A stretch of 21,741 nucleotides of DNA, taken from positions 4,820,630 to 4,842,370 of the forward strand of contig BFEA01000009.1 in assembly GCA_003427395.1 (NCBI GenBank), read 5' to 3'. Every line of letters begins with the position of its first letter. Position 1 is the stretch's first letter. The notes under the pieces are model-generated. The model was not told the origin of the DNA and made no database searches. It saw only the letters and a program-made list of their open reading frames with translations. The stretch comes from Chara braunii. Its lineage: Eukaryota > Streptophyta > Charophyceae > Charales > Characeae. A program made the position numbers and the translations under genes. Positions 1 through 9,848 of this stretch are shown here, one piece after another.

Positions 1-39
<39 letters not shown>
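1..39. repeat. (GA)n microsatellite
   Basis: An uninterrupted GA dinucleotide run opens the window and may extend to the left of it. It is followed by more purine-rich DNA (about 40-220, many GAAG and AAGAAG stretches) in the leader of element A. Confidence 0.97.
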
Positions 40-43
<4 letters not shown>

Positions 44-228
44 GGGAATGGCAGCCATATCTGCCAAGCTCGGGAAAGAAGACAATCAGTAAGAAGAAAG
101 AGAGAGACGCAGAGAGAAGGAAGAAGAAGGTGACGAAGAGGGAGACAAAGTCAGCCATAGCCAAGGTGGAAAAGACGAAGGTTTTGACGAAGAAGAAGAA
201 GGTCCACCATAACCTGAAGGTTGGAAGG

Positions 229-383
229 TTGACCGGGGGAGTTGACCAACGTTGACCAGGAGTTGATCAATGTTGACCAGGAGGTGACCAACGTTGACCG
301 GTTGTTGACCAAGAGTTGACCAAGGGTGTTGACCGGGTGTTGACCAGGAGCGTTGACCGGCGAGTTGACCAAGACCGTTGACC
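229..383 (+). repeat. Array of TTGACC motifs, about 11-nt spacing, in element A leader
   Basis: Twelve exact TTGACC hexamers start at 229, 242, 252, 273, 294, 305, 316, 329, 340, 353, 365 and 378. Single-change versions sit at 263 (TTGATC) and 284 (GTGACC). Spacing is 10-13 nt, mean about 11.5. The array ends at the base where the gag frame first opens. No frame is open through it, since TGA recurs in shifting frames. TTGAC[C/T] is the W-box core bound by plant WRKY factors; whether this array binds anything is inference. It could equally be a slippage-derived minisatellite. Confidence 0.85.
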
Positions 384-1964
384 AGATCGTCAACCCAGCT
401 GGAGAGAGAAGATTACCGGTACCATACAAATTGAGACAGAAAGGGACACGGTGAGGAGGAAGCTGAAGGAGGAAGAACAACAAATGGCATGGAGATACCG
501 GCTGTCCCAAGAGAGGGTAAGACGATTGGAAGTGCCGGAAAGGGCAGAGAAGGACCTGAAAGCGGCGGAAGCCAGGATGGGGAAGATTGGGGCCGAAACT
601 GAGATAGCCACCAAACTCGCTACCCTGACCCAAAGTGTAGAGTCGTTACTAATTGCTTACCGCGAGCAAAGGCAATTCATCCACACCTTAGAAGTAAAGA
701 TAGATGCAATGCGCGCTGGGGTCAAGGGTTTTGCGAGCCACATGATGAAGTGCTTACTGGCTGAAGTTCATAATGCAATTAGTAAGACCCAAGAGTTCTG
801 CATGGGCGCCATTGAAGGCGCCAAGTTGGCGACTCCTAAGGAAGAGGAGCCGGCCCCACCACGCCGTGAGAAAGTCAAGGTCCGCTTTCCCGAACCCTTC
901 AGTGGAAAGAAGGGTGAGGATTTCGATAACTGGGAGGCCAATGTGCACTCTTACCTGTACTTATAGGGAGTCACGCCTGAGAACCACGTTTTGGTGGCCT
1001 TCCAGGCCCTTAGAGGCGAGGCAACTAGCTTTGGTCGCTAGCCCGCGCTGCGAACTGTGAGAATGATATGGTTACATATTCGAGACTTACACCCCTCTCT
1101 TAGTTCTTGAAATCACTCAGGGAGCAATTGTCAGATGTGACGCGGGGCCTCAAAGCCTCCAACAAACTCCAAATGATACACACTCGCCAGTGGAAGAGTG
1201 TGCACGCTCTCAAGTCCGCCATGGACTAACTGATTGCGGTCCTTGGGCATGGAGTAACCGATGCCCAGGTTCTTAACCTCTTCTATCGTGCCTTGCCTGA
1301 AAATATTCAGGGTCAATTCTTCGAAAAGAAGAATCAGCAGGGCATGACTTATGATACACTTAGTCGGGAGACAGTTGCATTTGCCGCCCAAGCGTCGCCA
1401 GTTACCACGTTCTGGCACAAAGATCTGTCAAAGGGAAAAACGTGGAAGGGACGCACCATCTCGGGCCAAATCAAGGCCAAAGATAGTTTAATTCTGGCAA
1501 TGGAGAAAGGTGGTGCTGACAAGGTTCCTTACTCTGACATCGAGTGGGGACTGAAGGAGGAGAACAACAGCGCAGGACAGGGGAGAACCTACGCTGCTGT
1601 TGCGGCCAGAGGGAGGCCGCAAGGAGGAGGACAACAGTCCGACGAGAATGGTCGGGCCCCAGGTGGCCGAGGACAGGGCGGCCAGGGGGTTGGCGGCAAC
1701 GGCAACCGCCAAGAGGGAGGAAGGGGAGGTCCCCCGCCTAACCGTCCGCGTTTTAGTCGGTCACCCCCCAGACAAGGAAGGTGGCACCCAGTCCGGCCCG
1801 AGGGTCGACCTTGGCTAGATCTGGGTATAGATCAGGGAGTACGACAAGCACGCATTAACAGTTCTCAATGCGTATTCTGCGGGGACCCAGGCCACATTAT
1901 CAAAATTTGTCCTAAATATAGGGACCGTGCTGCGTTTGGGGCAGCAAAACACAGCCGCCGGTAG
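382..1964 (+). pseudogene. Gag polyprotein of element A (degenerate)
   Basis: Gag forms the capsid that packages element RNA. The N-terminal part (382-966) is charged and probably coiled-coil (KLKEEEQQ, ERVRRLEVPERAEKDLKAAEARM). It leads into the start of a retrotransposon Gag domain (VRFPEPFSGKKGEDFDNWEANV). The Gag domain then continues through stops at 964-966 and 1039-1041, a frame change near 1045-1070, and further stops at 1101-1103 and 1227-1229. It is open again from 1293. A Gly/Arg/Gln-rich stretch (about 1590-1800) precedes an intact CX2CX4HX4C zinc knuckle at 1869-1910, which would bind nucleic acid. The true start is unclear: the frame is open from 382, and the GTG at 451 is only a convenience start. 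At least four stops and one frame change make it a pseudogene. Confidence 0.85.
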
Positions 1965-2043
1965 GGGTCGCAACTGCCCCTACCCCAGGAGTATGTGGAT
2001 CTGAGCGTGCGCGCGAAGTAGAGTTCCCACTCCACATATCTCC

Positions 2044-2692
2044 ATGGCAAAGGTTGCAGGCCAGCGTGTAGTAAGTTGTCCAGAGACTGCTTGTGTTAGG
2101 GTCTCTCTAGACGCTTCCCTCACAGGCTTAGCCGAGGAGTTGAGAGAGAGGAGGCAAGCTTGGGCCAAGATGAAGAAGGATTGTAAAGGACAGCTAATCC
2201 TTGCAGACGTAGAAATATTTAGAGCTTGAGTAGGAGCCCTAATAGACAGTGGGGCGACTAGGAGTTATATCAGTCGTAAAGCGTTGAAGAAGTTAAAGCT
2301 AAATCTAAAAGTCCAACGTTTAGAGGAACCTGTAGCTAGCATCCTTGCAGACAATAGCAGGATGCGTGTTGAAGAGTATGTTGAGGGGGTCCACACCTAC
2401 TTTCGCCTAGAGAAACATGGGAAGGTAGAGAAGGTTTTGCACTCCTTGACCATCCTCGTAGAAGAGAGTCTCAAGTCCGCCTGTTCCATGAGTCTGGGGT
2501 AGATAATCCCCTTGCCCATTGCTGCCTCAGCGCTCCTGCATTCGCTAGATTTGTGCGAAAGGAGCAGCTCGAAGAGCAGGTGTTTGTAGCCTATGTTAGG
2601 CCAATTTCTGACCAGCCTAAGGAAGAGGAGAATATCCATTCTCCTATCGCCAGTCTGCTGGAATAGTACAAGGATTTATCGGAAGCACCTTC
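2044..2692 (+). pseudogene. Aspartic protease and linker of element A (degenerate)
   Basis: A retropepsin-like active site, LIDSGATRSYIS, is read at about 2239-2274. It has the D-S-G catalytic triplet, which normally cuts the Gag-Pol polyprotein as a homodimer. The frame from 2044 is broken by TGA at 2227-2229, only a few codons before the active site. It continues to TAG at 2500-2502, but the related sequence shifts frame near 2467: the recognisable linker (HESGVDNPLAHCC, then EEQVFVAYVRP) reads in the next frame. That frame has stops at 2664-2666 and 2694-2696. Between the zinc knuckle and 2044 the sequence is too decayed to follow. Confidence 0.75.
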
Positions 2693-4118
2693 ATGAGTTG
2701 TGCCCAGACCAATCCAGAACCTGGCAGTAAAACACCTAAGGGGGCAGTCTACAGGATGTCTCCCAAGGAGTTAGAGGAGCTTCGCAGACAGTTAGATGAG
2801 CTCCTAGAAAAAGAATGGATCAGGCCTAGTTCGTCACCGTTTTGTCCCAAAGAAGGAGGGAGAGCTTCGCATGTGTATAGATTACAGGGGACTGAACGCC
2901 ATCACAATTAAGAACGCAGAGCCATTGCCACGTATAGATGACTTGTTATATCGTGTGCAGCGATGCAGGTACTTCTCAAAGATAGACATGAAATCGGGGT
3001 ACCATCAGATAGAGGTGCATCCCGACGATCAGTATAAGACGACGTTCATAGTGATGTCGTTTGGACTTACTAATGCACCAACTACATTTCAGCGCTACAT
3101 GAACGACTTGTTTAGGCCATGGTTAGATAGGTTCATCGTAGTGTACCTAGACGACATCCTAGTGTTCAACAAGACCCTCGAGGAACATGAGGGCCATCTA
3201 CGACAGATTCTAAGCAAGCTGCGAGAGTCTAACTTAAAGATTAACCCGAAGAAGTGCGAGTGGGCCAAGACACAGGTCCTTTACCTAGGCCATGTACTAG
3301 ACGGCGATGGCATTCGGCCTGAGGACAACAAGATTGCATCCATCAGAGATTGGCCGACTCCTAAGACGTTCACAGAGTTGCGCTCATTCCTAGGACTGAC
3401 TAACTACTACAGGAAGTTCGTGAGGAACTTCTCCACGATCGCTGCTCCCCTTCGTAGACTTTTGAAGAAAGAGACTATCTGTAAGTGGGACCAGGATTGT
3501 ACGTCAACCTTCAAGAAATTGAAGAAGGCTTTGATAAAGTACCCTGTCCTCAAAGTTGTTGATCCATCATTACCATTCGTTGTAACTACAGACGCGAGTC
3601 AATATGGCATAGGTGTCGTTCTACAGCAAGATGACGGCAACGGTTATAGGCCCGTAGAGTTTATGTCAGCTAGGCTTCCCTCAGAGAAAGTCGCAGCATC
3701 GACATATGAAAGAGAACTCTACGCTCTCAGGCAGGTTCTAGAGCACTGGAAACACTACCTGCTTGGGAGGCACTTCAAGGTTTACTCAATCCACGAGACT
3801 CTTAGATGGTTAAAGACACAGGCCAAGATGACGCCCAAGTTGACTAGATGGGCTGCTGAGATAGACCAGTATGACTTCGAGTTGAAACTCGTCAAAGGCA
3901 AGTATAACGTGGTAGCTGATGCGCTAAGTAGGAGATTTAATTACTTCGGCGCGATAGTGCACTATGTAGGCATAAAGACCGATCTGCAACAGAAAGTAAG
4001 AGATGCCTATGCAAAGGACCTGATCTACATTGAGCTGCTGAAAAGAGTAAGGGAAGCCCTAGATAGTGAGCCACACTACCGAACCACGGACGGGCTACAT
4101 ACCACTCTAAAGACATAA
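2693..4118 (+). pseudogene. Reverse transcriptase - RNase H of element A (degenerate)
   Basis: This would copy element RNA into DNA and remove the RNA strand. The N-terminal thumb-linker (YRMSPKELEELRRQL, then EWIRPSSSPF, about 2740-2840) reads in a different frame from the rest. A deletion that is not a multiple of three just after SPF removed the start of the next block. From 2871 the frame is open to 4118, with CIDYRGLNAI, KIDMKSGYHQI, and the intact catalytic YLDD at 3144-3155. About nine residues are missing in frame near 3047, just before MSFGLTNAP. RNase H follows with TTDASQYGIG, YERELYAL and NVVADALSR, but the third expected acidic residue is Ile (ATC at 3789-3791, in YSIHETL). The ORF ends where the foreign block begins, a few codons short of integrase. 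Confidence 0.93.
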
Positions 4119-5344
4119 AAATTCAAACACTCACGCACACACACATATAAATAACGACATAAAACAAACAACTCAACAACACTCCTAGTCCCTTTTGTAG
4201 CCAAATCAGATAGGCGACGCGCGCGAGACTTAGTATAAAACCGCGCGGACGTAGGGCTTACTCATATGGACTCGCAATGCATGCATACACAAGTAGTCGC
4301 AATGGTGGCGTACTATGTACTACCCATAATTATGTGGTCCCTCGTAGTCTCGAGGGTCGCATTCGACACTCAAGTGTCGGCTGACACTGGCCTTAGGGAT
4401 TGATCTCTCGACGCTTGACAACCATCAAGTGTCGTTGAGAACCACACCCTCTTCTGCACTCGGCGGACCTGTGGTGGCAATCGTCTCTTATTGCCCCGGA
4501 GACCAGCTCTATCATCCATGGTGTGGAGAGAAGTCAAGGGGGTTGACTTTGACGGCTGCCACGGATTCCAACGTCCAACTACACTAATTAACAAGCAAAA
4601 TCAGTTAGAAAAATAATCAAGCATCTCAATTTCCATACATCAAATTAGGACTCGAGGTAAAATAAAGAGAGGGGAACATAAACTCATCGGGTATACAGAT
4701 CATGCGGCACATGGTTGCCATTCTCATTGCCTCCAAAGTAAGGCTCGCACACAGACTCCAAGACACTAACCTGTATAAAACACAGACACATGCGAACGCT
4801 ACATTGTCATACACCAATGTGGTCAACTTTACTATTCCGTGTAACTCACACCATGCCTCACACACTCAAGCCCCAGTCAGAGTCAAACTTTCGATAAATC
4901 TCATAAGTTCTTTATAATGGACATTAAAAGAAGTTCGGTTAAAACCCTTAAAGAAACATATTAGATCTCAGGGCTAAGGTATCAAGGTGAGGTACAGGTT
5001 TAAGCAAAACTGTGTCGTGAGCGGACAAGTCGACGGTCAACCAACCGACCTGTTATCAGTGATTACAGAAGATTATCCTCATAGGATCAAGATGAATTTA
5101 GTCCAGATTTTAAATCGAATCAATCAAGAGAACCTGTAACACAAGACAAACCAATTCCCAAGATAGATCTATAAGTCCATGGAGGATAATCTCCATATCA
5201 CGATCTCACTCAAAAGCCCTTCTGCGAATCAGGTCTAAGTCTACCACTAAGCCAGTGCCCAAAGAAAGGTAGACTTATGGCAGAATCTCCCCCATACAGA
5301 GTGGATTGCTAGAAATCACCACTTGTCAAAATATAATCTACCTT
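4119..5344. other. Gene-less, hairpin-rich left part of the insertion
   Basis: No convincing coding region is seen. A TATAAAA lies at 4234-4240 between GC-rich CGCGCG tracts. Perfect or near-perfect short inverted repeats are packed here: 4339-4344/4351-4356, 4364-4370/4373-4379, 4409-4418/4425-4434 (one G-T wobble), 4476-4481/4490-4495, 5179-5184/5191-5196, and a perfect 10-bp pair at 5236-5245/5268-5277 around a 22-nt loop. Short ORFs on both strands (around 4370-4917) look like noise. Confidence 0.6.
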
Positions 5345-5355
5345 CTCTAAACTAA

Positions 5356-5845
5356 GGAAATTTCGGGAGTGCTTCCCGTAGGAAAAGTGCCTTTTCAGAA
5401 TTTATACTAACTCAAATATGAAATAAAAAACCGTCTCTAATTCTGGAGTGTCAAATTTTGTCTAACTCCCTGAATTAGTAAAAAATTGGGCAGCACTCCC
5501 TTTAGAAAAAAAAACTTTTTGGATTTTTACTAAGTCAGATATGAACCCAAAGCAAAACTTGAGCTCAACTAAGACAAAACTTAACTAACTTCTTAAATTT
5601 GTAAAAATTTTGGCAACACTCCCTTTAAAAAATGACTAAAGTGACTTTGACTTCTCAAGGTCCAATTTTATCTACCTCCCTGAAGTAGCAAAAATTTGGG
5701 CAGCACCCCCTTTAGAAAATGAGGTTTTCCACATTTTTACTAAGCCAAGAAGTTAGACAAACTGAATGTTGAAGAGACAAAATGTGACTAACTCCATGGT
5801 TTTGTAGAAATTTCGGCAGCGCTTCCCATAGAGAAAGTAGCTTAC
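5356..5845. repeat. Degenerate tandem repeat with GGCAGCACTCCCTTTAGAA core, five copies
   Basis: Cores begin near 5365, 5488, 5611, 5698 and 5814, giving periods of about 123, 123, 87 and 116 nt. Most copies have an upstream CTAACTCCCTGAATT-like segment, an A/T-rich TAAAAATTT just before the core, and several have a downstream ATTTTTACTAAG segment. The copies have diverged substantially, so the array is old. It lies directly before the hairpin family at 6156-6877 and may belong to the same element. Confidence 0.75.
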
Positions 5846-6155
5846 CAAGATTTATACAAGGCCAAGTATAATAAATGATCCCAGAAAATATAGAAATCGA
5901 TCTAAGTAAAAATAAACTTTGCTCATAAAATGCAGGAATTGAAACTAACTTCTATGGCTCTAGCACGTGGCGAGCAGCTAAAGCAACTACCTACCAAACT
6001 TGAAACTTAGACTAATTAGTGATCTCACTCTGTCACATGCAAGGCCAAACCACAAAGGTAAGTACTCTCACCAGCCCCAAAGTTAACCTTATCAAACAAT
6101 AGTTCATAGTCTTTCAATGATTTATCCTTTTATACCCAGCTTACATAAGGCATAA

Positions 6156-6877
6156 AGCTAGACCACCCAATCTTATGGGAACCTGTCTGGCTCAGCCATA
6201 AAATACACACAAATACAGGGCACTACAACTTTTCTCTTCTTTGAGCACATGACTAGGTTAGCCAGCCTAGTCGCCCTAAACCATTTAAGTATGCAAGTTA
6301 TATATAACTGTCTGCACTTCGTCTTTTAAGGTAACATATGACTGAACCGGTCATCTTAGATCAAGGTTCAACCTGTCCCTTCTTACCACAATTTTATTCT
6401 TAATTCATACTTTCTTCAGTTAGATGATATGCTATAGTCAGACCATCCAATCTTATGGAAAAATGTCTGACTAGCCTGTTCATAAATAAAGTAGTATAAA
6501 ATATAAACAAATTTAACCTTTTGGTTCCAGCATGTGCGCGACTCAAGACCAGACTGCCCAATCTTATGGGAACCTCTCCAGTCCTTTGCCTAAATTTCTT
6601 CCTCAAAAATAAAACAAAAGAGAGTCAGGGCCATCCAATCTTATGGAACGTGCCCAACTCTCCTTCACAATTAATAAAACATAAGAAAACCCAAAGAAGC
6701 AAGGCAACCAAGCCATCCAATCTTATGGAAAAATACTTGGTCCCTGAAAGTCAAACACATGCAGCCCTCGCAAGTCAAAGCAACCAGACCACCCAATCTT
6801 ATGGGAACCTGTCTGGTCCTTCAGGCCCAAAAATAAACATAGTACTGGGCCTCCCCAAACTTATGGAGACTTGCCCA
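6156..6877. repeat. Family of seven hairpins with invariant CCAATCTTATGG loop and varying stems
   Basis: Copies (left arm/right arm): 6156-6163/6185-6192 (8 bp, one wobble), 6435-6443/6465-6473 (9 bp), 6552-6556/6579-6583 (5 bp), 6620-6625 plus 6628-6631/6652-6655 plus 6657-6662 (10 bp with a small internal loop), 6707-6712/6736-6741 (6 bp), 6783-6789/6811-6817 (7 bp), 6846-6850/6873-6877 (5 bp). Loops are 20-23 nt. The core is exact in the first six and has one change in the seventh. The stem sequences differ from copy to copy yet stay complementary. Two core-less stems lie between copies one and two (6251-6257/6266-6272 and 6338-6342/6350-6354). Confidence 0.9.
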
Positions 6878-7378
6878 ACCTTTGATTGACCTAGTCAAAC
6901 ACAAGCAAAACTGCCTTCCTCCCAACCTTATCCCAGATGCAATCCCACAATTTGCTTTCAGCCAGATAAGAAAACTGAAACTGACATTGCGCATACCTTG
7001 AGTCATGTCCTGAAAGTCAAACTCAAAGTTAGAGTAAGGGTACAAGCAGTATACTCAGTCCAACATAGAAGGATGTACAGATAATGGGTTATAACTGGGT
7101 TTATAGAAGGAAAGCAAATGATTGCCTCTCAGTTCCCTGCCTCTAGAACTCCTCCCGAGTTCCGGCAGAGCTCCCGCAATCGGTGGGCTGACTCCCCACA
7201 AAGTCTTGCTGCGGTCCTACGGGTTGCAATCTCGCCTGCCGCCTTCCTCTTATAACCAGGATTAGACTTAGAGTAAGAGGGCAGAAGGAGGGTTTTCAGA
7301 CGCTCGAGATACAAGAGAGTGACAACTCAACTCCCAGGAGAGGGCCTTGATACCTTCACTCGCCTGATGGCCCCGCAA
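6878..7378. other. Gene-less stretch with a TATA-like site, possible LTR end
   Basis: No credible gene. A TATAA lies at about 7250-7254 (CTCTTATAACC). The stretch ends in GCAA just before TGGCGCCCAA at 7379. If that is a primer-binding site, this stretch would be the R/U5 end of a long + strand LTR. No second LTR copy is seen to the right, so this is weak. Confidence 0.3.
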
Positions 7379-7389
7379 TGGCGCCCAAG
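7379..7389 (+). other. Possible primer-binding site (tRNA-Lys type)
   Basis: TGGCGCCCAAG follows a CA-containing junction. The first ten bases match the complement of the usual tRNA-Lys 3' end used by some retroelements (established knowledge). Only about ten bases match and no gag or pol follows, so the call is tentative. Confidence 0.3.
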
Positions 7390-8114
7390 AAACAAGCCGA
7401 CCGTCAAATGACCACTTTAGTGGTTAGTACGTAGCACAGTCAAGTTTTGGTCTCTCTTCAAGCTGTAGTAATAGCACTTACGTAGAACCGACCACTCCCC
7501 CAGGCCGCAATAGTCATGCACCGTTATTACACCTAAGCCAATCATAACAGCAGTTTGCCGACACCGTGCGCTCAGTAGTCGTACAGAGCAGCGTGTACCC
7601 GCTAGACAACCAGTGATACGTAACAGCTCGCCCATACTGTGCGCTCAGTAGTCGTGCGCGGTAGCTAGGCGAAAGTGAACAAAAGTAGTGGTAGGCCAAT
7701 CGTACATAGACAATCGCAAAACTACAATAGTCGCAGCCTCGGTATCCAACAACCATCCCCTCACACACACCAGAGAAAGGAAGCACAGTTCGCTATCAGC
7801 AGCAGTCCATCTGCATAGCAGGGTATGCTTGCGCAGCTCACCACCCGCTGTTTTTCGAACTCAGTATCAGTAGTGTGTTCCTGCCCAGTCCACCGCCTGT
7901 AGCCCTCCACATTGTGTCTCAGCAACACAAGTGGTGCCCCGCTTTCAGACGACAATACGGGGTGGCCTGATGCTCCCTCCCTTCTCAACTATAAGTGTGG
8001 AGAGATCAAAGACAACTGCCCTCTTTCAAAAGGGGTAAACGGCGTACTGACCAACGAGTAAGTTCCCAATCTTGCAGCCGGCCGTATCGGTAGGCTAAGC
8101 AATGCGTCGTCCCT
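7390..8114. other. Gene-less stretch with a duplicated 17-mer
   Basis: No supported gene. GTGCGCTCAGTAGTCGT occurs exactly at 7566-7582 and 7639-7655, a 73-nt offset. The short ORFs here on both strands have no recognisable domains. Confidence 0.5.
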
Positions 8115-8700
8115 GTGGATGAGCAATGCGCCTCTCCAGCGAATAAGTCTCCAATGTTGCTGCAGGAACACGTGGATGAGCAGCTACAAATGAGACCAGG
8201 CCAAAGTGATGAGAACCATCGAGGGGACAAAGAAGAAGACCACCATGATATCAAGCATCAGACTCTCAGCAAGGCGCGAGCGGACCACGCACCCCAACAC
8301 AGCCTGCCGCTCTTGCTCACTCGGTTGGCTACAAACATCCCATTCATTCAAGCCCTTGGGATCACGGACTCTCCACGCTCTCTAAGCAACGGTGTACATG
8401 TTTAGGTAGGTATCTCTCCCTACCCCCCCTCTCATTGCGTCAGTTGTCGACCCCCCTTCTCCTTCACGTTTACCACGTACCCTCTTCTTACCTGTAGGCC
8501 GAGCGCTACAACGATGAACGCCCTGTTGAAAAGCGCTCGATCGACGAACAACGCGAGGGGGAGCACTACGTCAAGGATCACCTTAATGTCGGGTGGCACT
8601 AGTATCTGGAGGAGGACGGCCAGCAGAAGGATGGCGACACCCATGTCGGTGGGGAAGCTGACCACCACCATCCCTTTTAACAATGACGAGTAACACAGCC
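8115..8700. other. ORF-bearing stretch of unknown coding status
   Basis: A + strand ORF at 8115-8405 (96 codons) is hydrophilic (DENHRGDKEEDHHDIKHQ). A - strand ORF at 8432-8683 (83 codons) is strongly hydrophobic (VAILLLAVLLQILVPP), and a + strand frame opposite it (about 8506-8690) is also open. A GTAGGT at 8405 and a pyrimidine-rich tract ending in CTGTAG near 8498 could be a + strand intron. I do not recognise any family. It could be a captured or decayed gene fragment, or chance openness of a compositionally biased stretch. Confidence 0.25.
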
Positions 8701-8735
8701 CGCCGTCCCGTCTCCTAGAGTGTCACAATTTGAGA

Positions 8736-8768
8736 ATGAATCTCCCGCTAGAAAGCGGCCAGATTCAT
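8736..8768. repeat. Perfect two-part hairpin (8 bp plus 5 bp) with a decayed partner nearby
   Basis: Arms 8736-8743/8761-8768 (ATGAATCT/AGATTCAT) and inner arms 8745-8749/8754-8758 (CCGCT/AGCGG) enclose an AGAA loop. A related pair, ATGAATCT at 8829-8836 and AGGTTCAT at 8854-8861, pairs with one wobble about 90 nt downstream. Confidence 0.8.
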
Positions 8769-8861
8769 GTCTTCCAGCCACGCGCGCAGTGCGCTAGAGA
8801 GTGGCTTCTCCCATTGAGTATGGTCCAAATGAATCTATCGCTATAATGTAGGTAGGTTCAT

Positions 8862-9848
8862 CCCCCCCCTTCTTTCGTAATTTCTTATCCTTCATGCAAC
8901 TCTTGCCCCTTGTACCGCAGAATCCTTCGCCCCAACTCGAGATCCGCCTTCACCAACGTACTCGCTCAGTCCTATAATACCGAATTTCGTTAAGAAACGG
9001 GTAAGTTATACTAATTTCGCTTCTTCCCCTTCACCCGTTCTCCATATCCCACGCACCACCTTTTTGTACTAACCCCCTTTTCACTAACTTCCTATCAAAT
9101 CTAACTTCGGAATCGGGGTCGCCGGGCTCGAAGACCCCAAATTCGACTCTTCCCTCACCTGTTTTCGTCCACGAACGGGCGAGATCGGTGATTTTATTCT
9201 CATTCCGTCCTCACTCCTCCCCGTCTCCACGCAAGCTTTTCTGTCTCTGTCATCTGTCTTACTAACTTTTCTACGAAACAAACTCCATCATTGTACTCGC
9301 CCGGGGCCAAAACCCCGGGACTATCCCTTCCCTCTCTCAATTCTGTTAAGGATCGAGAAAGCTATTCTCTTCTTGCTGCGCCCGACCCATCATCCCACCA
9401 TAGCTCTATCTTCTTCATTCCCAACTTCCTAACGTACCTGGCCTGATTCAACGTCCAGGTTCGTTCCTTTTATTTCCCCCTCTTACTGACCTCCTTTCCC
9501 TGTTCCTACTAACTGGGTTCAGCCTCCTCGTGCAGCGTAGCTCATCGCTCTCGACTCCATGGCCTCTCGCTCCGCTGCCCTCCGGACTCCCTCGCTCTCT
9601 GGCGCTCCGCTCTCCCTTCCACAAGCGCCTGTAGCCGACCAGTCCGCAGCTCCTGGCATTCGGACGTGAAACTTTCGATGGAAAACTGCTACCAGAAGGT
9701 TCTGCCGATAATAGCCTGATGAATGTCGGCCGACCGGTATTGGTGCGGCCTTCCCCCCGAAACCCGGCAAAGCCTTAGCTTACCAATATCGTCGCGGCTT
9801 CCGCCACAACGGCCCAGCAATACTGCGCATGGGTTCGGCCCCAAGTCC
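8862..9848. other. Pyrimidine-rich gene-less stretch with two GC-rich hairpins
   Basis: The + strand is rich in C and T from about 8860 to 9640 (repeated CTTCCC, CCCTTC, CTCTC). Two compact stems stand out: GGGGTC/GACCCC at 9115-9120/9133-9138 (12-nt loop) and CCCGGGG/CCCCGGG at 9300-9306/9313-9319 (6-nt loop). No gene is supported. Confidence 0.5.

Noticed and set aside
151-633. 160-codon ORF on the - strand across the leader and gag of element A
   Set aside because: It is antisense to the TTGACC array and to gag. Its NSPGQ/NTLGQ/NSRST repeats are simply the reverse of that array.
6156-6877. CRISPR-like array
   Set aside because: The repeat core is short, spacing is irregular (63-279 nt) and the context is eukaryotic retrotransposon DNA.
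6521-6889. 122-codon + strand ORF
   Set aside because: It runs through the hairpin repeats and encodes repeated QSYGNLSGP-like runs that come from the repeat itself. No protein family is evident.
7344-7358. GGTATCAAGGCCC on the - strand as a tRNA-Met primer-binding site
   Set aside because: It has mismatches at the discriminating positions and no coding region follows in that direction. TGGCGCCCAA on the + strand nearby is a better, though still weak, candidate.
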